A DNA stretch of 10,886 nt from Gemmatimonadota bacterium (GCA_019347645.1 JAHWKZ010000041.1:1-10886), one strand, 5' to 3'. Positions 1 through 6,768 are shown, counted from the stretch's first letter. The notes: a model not told the origin generated them from the letters alone. Numbers and translations: made by a program.

Positions 1-403
1 GGACCCGTTCGAAGCCGGCGTGCTCCACAGGGTACAGGTCGAAGTGGAGGACATCTGGGCGATCGACGTCGTCACAACGCGCGGACCCCGGGTTCAGACC
101 GATGCACCCGAGTGTGATGAGCCACAGGATGTCAGGTAGCGACCGGACCACCGGGAAATCGATGACGCTCCCCGAGCCGTGCTCGATGGCGCACGTCGCC
201 AGCCAGTCCGGAGCGTGATCCGGGGTCCGCTTCATGAAGAAGTGTTTCCCCTTCCACCCGCTCGGGTACCGCTTCATCACCATGGCCCGCCCCTCGATGT
301 GCGGGAGCAGCACGGGAGCCACGTCCGCATAGTACTGCAGCAGGTCGCCCTTCGTATGACCCCGGTCCGGCCAGAACGGTTTGCCCAGGTTCGTGAGCCG
401 GAG
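1..403 (-). other. LigD-type primase-polymerase (PolDom) segment joined to GlcF
   Basis: This marks the foreign half of the chimera, residues 283-416. The family adds nucleotides at DNA ends, in many bacteria as part of Ku/LigD end joining. The order of motifs (LTNLxKxFWP, TKGDL, KRYPxGxxGKxFFxK, PDW, RPDxLxFDLxP) matches the N-terminal two-thirds of that domain. The metal-binding motif normally reads DLD; here it is D404-L405-Y406, so the second aspartate is lost. The rest of the domain lies outside the window. No start codon with a ribosome-binding site is evident at the join, so as drawn it can only be translated from the glcF start. Confidence 0.75.
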
Positions 404-1249
404 CCCGCATCCGGCGGCGTTGACGAGGATCGGCCCCCGGAACTCCTCCAGCGGGTCGACGTTTCTGCGGGCGAGCCGCTCGGCCCATCGAAGACGCCCG
501 GCGTGGGCGTGGAGCGCCCCGCAGCAGCGGAAGCCCTCCGGCACGACCACCCGCCAGGCGTTGTACGCCAGGACCTGGGCGGTATCCCCGTTGACGCCGG
601 GCAGCAGCACCGACTGGAGGCAGCCGGGATGGAGCGCCACCGTGCCCCGCGGGCTCGGCGCGGGCCCCTCCCTGTCGGCGTCTCCGGGCTCGACGACGGC
701 GGGCAGCCGCCAGCGCCGCGAGGGCGGCGGGACGGCCCGTGGCGCGGCGGCCTCGAGCGCGGCCAGGCTCGGCCACCGCGCCTCGATCGTCCTCCGGACC
801 GTCTCCAGCCGGCCGATCGTCCGGCGGTAGAGCCGCAGCAGCCGGACCGCCCAGCGCAGCCGCGCCGGCGAGCCGACGATCTCGTCGAGCAGCCAGTCGA
901 GGACCGGCAGGGACGGGCGATGCAGGCTGCCGGCCTCCTCGGCGGCCTCGCGGGCGGTCTCGAGGAGCCGCCCGAACTGGACCCCGGCGGGACACGCCGT
1001 CTCGCACGCCCGGCACCCCACGCAATACCCCATGGCGTCGCCGAAGGCGGGGTCGCCGGCCTCCATCTCGCCGTCGGCGACGGCCCGCATCAGCCGGATC
1101 CGGCCCCGGGGATTGGCTCGCTCGAACGGCGTCATCGAGTACGTCGGGCACGCGGGCAGGCACATCCCGCACTGGATGCACTGGGCGAGGAGGTCGTCAC
1201 CGGGATGGAGACCCGGCCGGCTGGAGGCGGTGGTCTCGGGCCGCGTCAC
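1..1249 (-). CDS. glcF: Chimeric protein: GlcF N-terminal part (glycolate oxidase iron-sulfur subunit) fused in frame to a LigD-type polymerase domain; runs off the window edge
   Basis: Residues 1-282 read as GlcF, the subunit that passes electrons from glycolate oxidation through two [4Fe-4S] clusters. The cluster motifs are CIQCGMCLPACP (24-35) and CVGCRACETACP (76-87). The first cysteine-rich CCG box follows, with HPGC (207-210) and CCGALHAHAG (242-251), then NAAGCG (277-282). At that point the expected second CCG box is missing. The frame continues without a stop into a typical LigD/PolDom start, RLTNLGKPFWPDRGHTKGDL, then KRYP (326-329), FFMKRTP (337-343) and RPDVLHFDLYP near the edge. 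The start is GTG at 1249-1247, chosen because it precedes the first cluster and overlaps the glcD stop (GTGA). By hand count G/C at third positions is about 94% before the join and 85% after it. GlcF is normally about 400-450 residues, so this copy is probably not a normal subunit. The join may be real or an assembly artefact. Confidence 0.8.
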   Translation of the reverse strand, partial: MTRPETTASSRPGLHPGDDLLAQCIQCGMCLPACPTYSMTPFERANPRGRIRLMRAVADGEMEAGDPAFGDAMGYCVGCRACETACPAGVQFGRLLETAREAAEEAGSLHRPSLPVLDWLLDEIVGSPARLRWAVRLLRLYRRTIGRLETVRRTIEARWPSLAALEAAAPRAVPPPSRRWRLPAVVEPGDADREGPAPSPRGTVALHPGCLQSVLLPGVNGDTAQVLAYNAWRVVVPEGFRCCGALHAHAGRLRWAERLARRNVDPLEEFRGPILVNAAGCGLRLTNLGKPFWPDRGHTKGDLLQYYADVAPVLLPHIEGRAMVMKRYPSGWKGKHFFMKRTPDHAPDWLATCAIEHGSGSVIDFPVVRSLPDILWLITLGCIGLNPGSARCDDVDRPDVLHFDLYPVEHAGFERV

Positions 1250-2682
1250 GTCGCGTCGACGAAACGGGGATGGCCGAGCGGAGGGCCCTCGCAACGCGGG
1301 GCGGGGTCGAAGATCTTGCCCGGGTTCAGGACGTGGTTCGGATCGAGCGCCGCCTTGATCTGGCGCAGGAACCGGACGCCGGGCTGGCCGAGCTGGCGCG
1401 GCAGGAACCGCTTCTTGGCGAGCCCCACGCCGTGCTCGCCCGTGATCGTGCCGCCGAGCGTGATCGTGGCGGAGAAGATGTCCTCGAAGGCGGCCTCCGC
1501 CCGAGCGACCTCCGCGGCGTCGCGGCCGTCGATCAGGCAGGTGGGGTGGAGGTTGCCGTCGCCGGCGTGGCCGAACACGCCGATCGTCACGTCGTGCCGC
1601 TCGGCGATCGCGCGGATCCGGCCGAGGAGCTCGGGTACCGCCGAGGGCGGGACGGTAGCGTCCTCGAGGATCGCCGTGGGGCGCAGGCGGGCCAGCGCGG
1701 TGAAGGCCGCTCGGCGGGCGGTCCGGAGCTCGTCGGCATGATCGGGCGAGGCGGCGTGCCGGACCGTCGTCGCCCGCTCGGCGCGGCACGTCCCGGTGAT
1801 GGAGTGGGCGTCGTCGTCGACCGCCTCGGCCCGGCCGTCGACCTCGATCAGGAGCATCGCCTCGACCTCGTCGTCGAGGCCCACGCCCGCGAACGACTCG
1901 ACCGCCCGGAGCGTCGTCCGGTCGAGGATCTCGAGGGTGGAGGGGAGGATCTTCGACGCCGCGATCGCCGCCACGGCGGCGCCGGCCGCCTCCACCGTGG
2001 CGAACGTGGCGAGGATCGTGCGGGTCGTCGGCGGCTTCGGGATCAGGCGGACGAGCACCCGGGTGAAGACGCCGAGGGTTCCCTCGCTCCCGACCATGAG
2101 GCTCACCAGGTCGTAGCCGGCCACGTCCTTGAGCGCCTTGCCGCCGAGTTGGACGAGCTCTCCCGTGGGGAGCACGACCTCCAGCCCGCGGATCCAGTCC
2201 TTCGTCACCCCGTATTTGAGCCCCCGCAGACCGCCGGCGTTCTCCGCCACGTTCCCGCCGATCGTGCAGACCTTCATCGATCCCGGATCGGGCGCGTAGA
2301 AGAGGCCGAGCTCCTCCACCGCCTGGTGGAGGTCGGCCGTCACCACGCCGGGCTCGACCCAGGCGCAGCGGTTGGGTTCGTCGATCTCGAGGATCCGGTT
2401 CCAGGTCGGGAAGAGCAGCACGACGGCGTCGGCGGACGGAACCGCGCCGCCCGACAATCCGGTCCCCGCGCCCCGCGGGACGACCGAGAAGCCCTCCTCG
2501 TTCGCCAGCCGCACGATACCCGCGACCTCCCCGGCGTCTCGCGGGACCACGACCGCCGCGGGACGAGCCCCGAGCAGCGGCGTGGCGTCGCCGGCATAGG
2601 TGAGGAGATCCTCGCGGGCGGTGAGGACGCGGTCGCGGGCGGTGAGCTCCTGCAGGCCGACGATCGCACGTTCGGTGAGCAT
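1246..2682 (-). CDS. glcD: Glycolate oxidase FAD-binding subunit GlcD
   Basis: This 478-residue flavoprotein oxidises glycolate to glyoxylate, or a similar 2-hydroxyacid to the 2-keto acid, and works with iron-sulfur partner GlcF. The PCMH-type FAD domain has PRGAGTGLSGG (69-79), YAPDPGS (129-135), TIGGNVAENAGG (140-151) and GSEGTLGV (198-205). The C-terminal FAD-oxidase domain has GHAGDGNLHP (371-380), GEHGVG (415-420) and a closing NPGKIF. Length and order match full-length GlcD. The ATG at 2682 has no clear ribosome-binding site, but a TAGTAT box ends 9 bases before it, so the message may be leaderless. The stop overlaps the glcF GTG. GlcE, which often lies between the two, is absent. Related D-lactate dehydrogenases share this fold, so glycolate as the substrate is inferred from the GlcF neighbour. 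Confidence 0.95.
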   Translation of the reverse strand: MLTERAIVGLQELTARDRVLTAREDLLTYAGDATPLLGARPAAVVVPRDAGEVAGIVRLANEEGFSVVPRGAGTGLSGGAVPSADAVVLLFPTWNRILEIDEPNRCAWVEPGVVTADLHQAVEELGLFYAPDPGSMKVCTIGGNVAENAGGLRGLKYGVTKDWIRGLEVVLPTGELVQLGGKALKDVAGYDLVSLMVGSEGTLGVFTRVLVRLIPKPPTTRTILATFATVEAAGAAVAAIAASKILPSTLEILDRTTLRAVESFAGVGLDDEVEAMLLIEVDGRAEAVDDDAHSITGTCRAERATTVRHAASPDHADELRTARRAAFTALARLRPTAILEDATVPPSAVPELLGRIRAIAERHDVTIGVFGHAGDGNLHPTCLIDGRDAAEVARAEAAFEDIFSATITLGGTITGEHGVGLAKKRFLPRQLGQPGVRFLRQIKAALDPNHVLNPGKIFDPAPRCEGPPLGHPRFVDAT

Positions 2683-2765
2683 CGAGGCCCTATACTAGCG
2701 TGAAAGAGGATCGGCTTCCATTTCCGGCGGTGGAACCCCCCCGCGGGTCGGTCTATCTTCGAGGC
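2683..2765. promoter_or_regulatory. Divergent promoter region between glcD and the CcmI-like lipoprotein gene
   Basis: This is the most A/T-containing spot between two divergent units. On the minus strand TAGTAT (2697-2692) is a -10-like box 9 bases before the glcD ATG, which would give an almost leaderless message. On the plus strand TATACT (2691-2696) is a five-of-six -10 match, putting the start of RNA near 2703 and leaving a leader of about 60 bases before the GTG at 2766. No convincing -35 box is visible for either direction. Confidence 0.4.
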
Positions 2766-3296
2766 GTGAGAGCGCTTCGTGTCGCCTGTTCCCTGGTTCT
2801 GGCCTGCGGCTTCGCGGCCGGGTGCAGCCAGCGCGTGACGCCCGAGGAGGAGTACTCCGAGGCGGACCGGGAGCGACCGCTCGTGGACCCGTCCCGGCTC
2901 CCGCCGGGGATGGCGGACGGCCGGGGTGGCGCGCCGCCGCCGTCCCTGGCCGAACCGGCGGCGGACGCCATCCGGGGCACGATCTCGCTCCCGGAGGGCG
3001 TGGAGCCCGCCGGAAGCGAGGGCGGTGCGCTGTTCCTGTTCGTGCGTGCCGCGGACGCCGCGGGTGGTCCGCCCCTCGCGGTCCAGCGCCATGCCGCTTC
3101 GGCCCCGCCGCTGGTCTACGCGATCGGCTCCGAGAGCAGGATGCTGGGCGACGGCTCGCTTCCCGACCGGGTGGTCGTGGAGGCGCGACTCGACGCCGAC
3201 GGCGACGCCATGACCACCGACCCGGGGGACTGGACGGCCCGGAGCGAACCGGTGGCGCCGGGCGCCGACGGCGTCGACCTCCTCCTGAGCCGGTAG
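2766..3296 (+). CDS. Lipoprotein with a free-standing CcmI/CycH C-terminal-like domain
   Basis: This 176-residue exported lipoprotein has signal residues 1-19 and a lipobox ending FAAGC (Cys20). A Pro/Ala-rich linker follows to about residue 68. Residues 69-176 resemble the C-terminal periplasmic domain of the cytochrome c maturation protein CcmI/CycH: GTISLPEG, then ALFLFVRAADAAGGPPLAV, VVVEARLDADGDAMTTDPGDW and SEPVAPGADGVDLLL. In CcmI this domain binds apocytochrome c. Here it stands alone, without the membrane and TPR parts, and no other cytochrome maturation gene is near. I chose the GTG at 2766 because it places the signal peptide at the N-terminus and lies downstream of the TATACT box; an in-frame GTG at 2700 would add 22 residues that spoil the signal. 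The next gene follows after 7 bases. The family match is from pattern memory, and a role in haem protein folding is inferred. Confidence 0.75.
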   Translation: MRALRVACSLVLACGFAAGCSQRVTPEEEYSEADRERPLVDPSRLPPGMADGRGGAPPPSLAEPAADAIRGTISLPEGVEPAGSEGGALFLFVRAADAAGGPPLAVQRHAASAPPLVYAIGSESRMLGDGSLPDRVVVEARLDADGDAMTTDPGDWTARSEPVAPGADGVDLLLSR

Positions 3297-3303
3297 CCCG
3301 GTC

Positions 3304-4074
3304 ATGATCGTCCGGGAACTGCCGGACGGACTCCTCTGCTTTCGACAGCTCGACCACGCCGCCCTCTCCGGCCTCCTCGGGGACCATTGGGGGAGCGACG
3401 TGTTTCCGACCTGGATTCCCGGCGACTCCGTGCGGCTCGCCGTCCGCCGCCACGATGCCGGATGGCCCGAGCTCGACGCTGTCTCGACGGTCGACCCCGA
3501 GACGGGCCGACCCCTCGACTACAGGACGATCGGTCTGGACGACCGCCTCGACGTCGCCGAGCGCTCGGTGGCCCGAATCGCCGCGATCGATCCCTATGCC
3601 GGGTGGCTCGTCTCGCGCCACTTCGCCTCCTTCATGGAGGGATCCGACGCACCGGAGGCGATCCGGTGGGTGGTCGACCAGGTCGGCCGCCGGGCCGGCA
3701 TGCTGGCCCGCTCCCGCGCCCGGGTGGGCCGCGATGCGCTCCATCCGCACGTGCTGGAGGCGAACCTCGACTGGCTCCAGCTCCTGGACGCCGTCTCGCT
3801 GGCCCTGTGCCATGACTGGAACGCGTGGGAGAGCCGGCCGACGGCGCTCGAGTACGGGGAGGAGACCGGCGTGTTCCGCTACCGGAGGGTGGGGTCCAGC
3901 GGGGCCTCGATCGAGGGCGCGCTCGCGCCCTGGCCGTTCGTCGCCGGTCGCGTGGTCGGGAAGATCCCGGCGGTGGCCCTGCCGCGGGCGACGTGGGAGT
4001 CGGCCGAGGCGCTCGGAGAGGCGTGGGAGGCGGCCGAGGAAGTCGACGTGGAAGTCGCCCTGATCGCCGGGTAA
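3304..4074 (+). CDS. DUF3891 family protein
   Basis: This cytoplasmic protein of 256 residues has no signal or membrane segment. It matches the DUF3891 pattern: QLDHAALSG (15-23), RRHDAGW (48-54), PETGRPLDY (65-73), SRHFASF (104-110) and DWLQLLDAVSLALCHDW (156-172). No function is established for the family that I know of. The spaced residues H18, H50-D51, H106 and D162 recall the metal ligands of HD-superfamily hydrolases, and the protein looks all-helical, so a metal-dependent hydrolase is a reasonable guess. The gene lies 7 bases after the lipoprotein gene and 10 bases before the YgfZ gene, so it is probably co-transcribed with both. The ATG at 3304 has only a weak ribosome-binding site. 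Confidence 0.85.
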   Translation: MIVRELPDGLLCFRQLDHAALSGLLGDHWGSDVFPTWIPGDSVRLAVRRHDAGWPELDAVSTVDPETGRPLDYRTIGLDDRLDVAERSVARIAAIDPYAGWLVSRHFASFMEGSDAPEAIRWVVDQVGRRAGMLARSRARVGRDALHPHVLEANLDWLQLLDAVSLALCHDWNAWESRPTALEYGEETGVFRYRRVGSSGASIEGALAPWPFVAGRVVGKIPAVALPRATWESAEALGEAWEAAEEVDVEVALIAG

Positions 4075-4084
4075 CTTCCGATCC

Positions 4085-5116
4085 ATGGCCGATGCCGCCC
4101 CCGCCTGGCTCTCCGCCTGGAAGGGCGCCCGCGATTCGGCGGCGCTCTTCGACCTCTCCGCCTCGCTGGTCGAGGTCACCGGGCCCGAGCGCCTGTCCTG
4201 GCTGAACACCCTCGTCAGCAACAAGGTCGACGACCTGGAGCCGGGCGAGTCCGCGCGCGCGTTCCTGCTGAACCCCACCAAGGGACGGGTCCTCGCCGAC
4301 TTCCTCGTGTGCGAGACCGGCGAGGCGGCGTGGCTGGAGTGCGCGGGCGACTCGGCCGGCGTGGTGATGGAGAACCTGCGCAAGTACTACTTCGGTCAGG
4401 AGGTGGAGTTCGAGGACCGCTCCGGCGAGTGGTGGATCGGCTCCCTCCAGGGACCGAAGGCCCACGAGATCCTGACCGGGGTCGTCAACGACGTGCCGCC
4501 CGCCGACGAGGGCCAGCACGAGACGACGACGATCGGCGGGGTCGAGATCCGGGCCCTCCGCTGGAGCGACACCGGGCTGCCGGGCTACCACCTGTGGGTC
4601 CCTCTCGAGGCCGCCGCCAGCATCCGCACCGGGCTCGAGGAGGCCGGCGCCGCGCCCGGCCACGAGGTGGCGTGGACCGTGCTGCAGATCGAGGGCGGCG
4701 TGGCGGCCTACGGGCGGGAGCTGACCGACGCGACCATCCCCTTGGAGGCCCCCACCGCTGAGGCGATCGACCACCGGAAGGGCTGCTATCCCGGCCAGGA
4801 GGTGATCGCGCGGTTGTGGGCCCGGGGGCGCCCGGCGAAGGAGCTTCGCGGCCTCGTCTTCGAGGGCGAGGACGACCCCCCGGCCGCCGGGACGACGCTC
4901 GACGCCGAGGACAAGAGCGGGGTCGCCACGGTGACCGCGAGCGGGAGGAGCCCCGAGCTCGGGGCCGTGGCCCTCGCCTACGTCCACCGCGACTACCTGG
5001 AGGCCGGGACCCGGCTGGTCGCCGACGGCCGCGCCGCGGAGGTCGCCGACCTCCCACTCCGGGAGAGTGCCGAGCCGCCCTCCGAGGAGCCGCCTCCCAT
5101 CGATCCGACCCGATGA
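4085..5116 (+). CDS. ygfZ: YgfZ/GcvT-like folate-binding protein
   Basis: This 343-residue protein has the GcvT fold and the YgfZ signature KGCYPGQEVIARL beginning at K232, with C234 the conserved cysteine. The N-terminal part reads SALFDLS-type then LSWLNTLVSNKV, and the C-terminal barrel runs from about residue 250, with GAVALAYV. YgfZ (also called IbaF57) uses tetrahydrofolate and helps build or repair iron-sulfur clusters in selected enzymes such as MiaB. The nearby glycolate oxidase iron-sulfur subunit is a conceivable client, but nothing shows this. The tail after about residue 325 is acidic and Pro-rich. The stop TGA overlaps the ATG of the adenosyltransferase gene (ATGA), so the two are translationally coupled. 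It is not aminomethyltransferase GcvT itself, because the KGCxxGQE motif is specific to YgfZ. Confidence 0.93.
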   Translation: MADAAPAWLSAWKGARDSAALFDLSASLVEVTGPERLSWLNTLVSNKVDDLEPGESARAFLLNPTKGRVLADFLVCETGEAAWLECAGDSAGVVMENLRKYYFGQEVEFEDRSGEWWIGSLQGPKAHEILTGVVNDVPPADEGQHETTTIGGVEIRALRWSDTGLPGYHLWVPLEAAASIRTGLEEAGAAPGHEVAWTVLQIEGGVAAYGRELTDATIPLEAPTAEAIDHRKGCYPGQEVIARLWARGRPAKELRGLVFEGEDDPPAAGTTLDAEDKSGVATVTASGRSPELGAVALAYVHRDYLEAGTRLVADGRAAEVADLPLRESAEPPSEEPPPIDPTR

Positions 5117-5649
5117 AGATCTACACGAAGAAGGGCGACGCCGGCGACACCGGCCTCTTCGGGGGCGGCCGGGTTCCCAAGAGCGATCCCCGGGTCGCCG
5201 CCTACGGCGAGATCGACGAGCTGAACGCGTGGATCGGCGTGGCGCGCGCCTGGTGCGCGCGGGACGAGGTCCTGGCGGCGCTGGACGAGATCCAGCGCGA
5301 CCTCTTCGCCGTGGGCGCCCTCCTCGCCACCCCGAACCCCGACCGGAGGAAGGGCGGCAAGTTCGAGCTGCCGGGCGAGCGGGTGGAGGCTCTGGAGCGC
5401 CGGATCGACGGATGGCAGGAAGACCTTCCGCCCCTCGAGGCGTTCATCCTCCCCGGTGGCGGCCGTACCGGCGCGCTCCTTCACGCCGCCCGCGCCGTCT
5501 GCCGCCGCGCCGAGCGCGCCATCGTCGCGCTCGACGCCGACGACCTCCCGGACACCCTGCTCCCGTACGTGAACCGCCTGAGCGACTGGCTGTTCGTCTG
5601 CGCGCGGTGGGTCAACCAGGAGGAGGGCGTCGGGGAGGCGACGTGGTGA
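5113..5649 (+). CDS. Cob(I)alamin adenosyltransferase, PduO type
   Basis: This 178-residue enzyme transfers the adenosyl group of ATP to cob(I)alamin to make adenosylcobalamin (coenzyme B12). The ATP-binding N-terminus IYTKKGDAGDTGLFGG is at residues 3-18. AAYGEIDELNAWIG, FILPGGGRTGALLHAARAVC, CRRAER and YVNRLSDWLFVCAR follow in family order, and the length is normal for a single-domain PduO/MMAB protein. The ATG overlaps the stop of the YgfZ gene, and this start is fixed by the conserved MKIYTKKGD opening. It ends the plus-strand run; the next gene is convergent, 36 bases away, with only a weak hairpin between. No B12-dependent enzyme is in the window, so the consumer lies elsewhere. Confidence 0.95.
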   Translation: MKIYTKKGDAGDTGLFGGGRVPKSDPRVAAYGEIDELNAWIGVARAWCARDEVLAALDEIQRDLFAVGALLATPNPDRRKGGKFELPGERVEALERRIDGWQEDLPPLEAFILPGGGRTGALLHAARAVCRRAERAIVALDADDLPDTLLPYVNRLSDWLFVCARWVNQEEGVGEATW

Positions 5650-5685
5650 GCCGAGCGACGTGCTCCACGCGGCCGCCCCGGGCTC

Positions 5686-6468
5686 CTAGACCCGCAGCTC
5701 CCGGGCGTTCTCCGCCTTCACCTTCCCGTCCCCCAGCTTCACCAGCTCGAATTCGATGATCGCGCCGCTGTCCCGCAACCGCGCGAACCGGTCGTTGGTG
5801 ACCGGGTAGCCGTTCTCCCCCTCGAAGTCGTTGATGTGGAGGAAGACGTCGTCGCGGACGTCGTCGATTCCCAGGCCCGTCTGCACGGTCAGGAAGCCGT
5901 ACCCCTTGTCCTCGACCACGTGGTGCATGTACCCGCGGGTCCGCTCCGGCTGCTCCCGGTCGGAGGGAAGGACGTCGGGATAGAGGAAGCCGGAGAAATG
6001 GGTGTCGACCTCCTCCAGCAGCTCCGTACTCACGTTGGCGAACGACAGCAGGTCGACCCGTTTGCCCCGGTTCTGGATGGCGCGGACGAGCCGCAGGAAA
6101 TCCCCGTCGCCGGTTCCCAGGAGCACGTAGTCGAGGTTCTCGCTCTGGAGCAGGGCGTCGACCGCCAGGTCGAGATCGACGTCGGCCTTCACCACCGTCT
6201 CGCCCTCCACCTCGCCGCGGTAGCGCTGGACTCGCTTGAGCACCAGGTGGTAGCCCTCGCGGCGGATCGCCGTGCGGAACTGCTTCTTCTTCTTCCGGAA
6301 CTCGGCGTCGGACGCCTCCCGCTCGCGGTCGATCGCCATGTAGGCGTTCGCCCGCACTACGGTGGCTCCCTGGGCTTCCACCAGCTCCCGCACGGTGCGG
6401 AACCGCATCCCCCACCCGCCGTTGCGGACGAGGTTGTCCAGGTCCAGGAAGATTCCGGCCTTCAACAT
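5686..6468 (-). CDS. NYN (PIN-like) nuclease domain fused to a C-terminal cold-shock/OB domain
   Basis: This 260-residue cytoplasmic protein has two parts. Residues 1-165 are a NYN/LabA-type PIN-like nuclease domain: FLDLDN (7-12), KADVDLDLAVDAL (95-106) and the GTGDGDFLRLV segment (118-128), followed by GKRVDLLSF. The acidic residues D9, D11, D97, D121 and D123 would hold the metal. Residues about 178-260 read as a cold-shock domain, with the RNP1-like KGYGFL (188-193), DDVFLHINDF (206-215) and a closing IEFELVKLGDGKVKAENARELRV pattern typical of CSDs. Together this suggests an RNA-binding endoribonuclease or RNA regulator. It is last in the minus-strand set, 10 bases after the feoA-like gene. 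The RNA target is unknown. Confidence 0.9.
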   Translation of the reverse strand: MLKAGIFLDLDNLVRNGGWGMRFRTVRELVEAQGATVVRANAYMAIDREREASDAEFRKKKKQFRTAIRREGYHLVLKRVQRYRGEVEGETVVKADVDLDLAVDALLQSENLDYVLLGTGDGDFLRLVRAIQNRGKRVDLLSFANVSTELLEEVDTHFSGFLYPDVLPSDREQPERTRGYMHHVVEDKGYGFLTVQTGLGIDDVRDDVFLHINDFEGENGYPVTNDRFARLRDSGAIIEFELVKLGDGKVKAENARELRV

Positions 6469-6478
6469 GATTTCGGGC

Positions 6479-6724
6479 CTATTCGACGGGGTCTTCGGTG
6501 GCGTAGATGACCGGGGCGAGCCAGGGGACGAGCGTCAGCTCGCGGTCCTCGAGTCGGACGGTGATGCCGTGCTCCTCGTCGAACTCCACGACCTCGAACG
6601 CGACCCCCTTCTCGAAGCCCATCTCGACGAGGCGGCGCTCGACGTCCTCCTCGCGCCAACGGATCCCGACGACGCGGCCGCGCTCGCCCTGACGCATGAA
6701 GTGGAGGGGAAATTCGACGACCAT
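6479..6724 (-). CDS. FeoA-like SH3-domain protein
   Basis: This small 81-residue protein is a single FeoA/SH3-like fold: MRQGERGRVVGIR (10-22), RRLVEMGFEKGVAFEVV (30-46), then a short beta-rich end with GITVRLEDRELTL. FeoA domains occur as partners of the FeoB ferrous iron transporter or as the C-terminal domain of DtxR repressors. Here it is separate, with no feoB in the window, directly downstream of a DtxR-type gene. I start it at the ATG at 6724, since a promoter and palindrome lie between 6730 and 6768; an upstream in-frame ATG at 6784 would read through them. It probably responds to the metal sensed by the neighbouring repressor. Its partner is unknown. Confidence 0.85.
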   Translation of the reverse strand: MVVEFPLHFMRQGERGRVVGIRWREEDVERRLVEMGFEKGVAFEVVEFDEEHGITVRLEDRELTLVPWLAPVIYATEDPVE

Positions 6725-6748
6725 AATCGTTCTCGATCGAGAATAATT
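6725..6748. promoter_or_regulatory. Palindromic operator, probable DtxR/MntR-family site
   Basis: TTCTCGATCGAGAA (6730-6743) is a perfect 14-base palindrome. It is framed by matching AAT and ATT at 6725-6727 and 6746-6748, after two mismatched pairs. It covers half of the feoA -10 box and the predicted RNA start, the classic place for a repressor. The nearest regulator gene, 43 bases upstream, encodes a DtxR/MntR-type repressor, so binding by that protein is the simplest reading. The sequence is not the classical DtxR box, and no copy was seen before the repressor gene itself. Confidence 0.6.
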
Positions 6749-6768
6749 CCTGATCCGTCGACGGTCAA
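6740..6768 (-). promoter_or_regulatory. Sigma-70-type promoter of the feoA-like gene
   Basis: TTGACC (6768-6763) and TATTCT (6745-6740) are separated by exactly 17 bases and match the -35 and -10 consensus at 5 and 4 of 6 positions. RNA would start near 6733, giving a leader of about 9 bases before the ATG at 6724. A 5-bp hairpin directly after the repressor stop (GGGAC, loop, GTCCC, 6791-6778) could partly separate the repressor transcript from this one. Confidence 0.6.

Noticed and set aside
132..1181. Minus-strand open frame of 349 codons in another frame over glcF
   Set aside because: It is Arg/Pro-rich out-of-frame translation; the cluster motifs are in the frame starting at 1249.
739..2703. 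Long plus-strand open frame of 654 codons opposite glcD and glcF
   Set aside because: It is a mirror frame of high-GC coding DNA: Arg/Gly-rich with no recognisable domain, while the opposite strand has clear GlcD and GlcF.
2695..4383. Long minus-strand open frame of 562 codons
   Set aside because: It lies opposite the CcmI-like, DUF3891 and YgfZ genes, is low in complexity and shows no family features.
5650..5685. Possible terminator between the convergent adenosyltransferase and NYN genes
   Set aside because: There is only a 4-bp GAGC/GCTC pairing without a T run.
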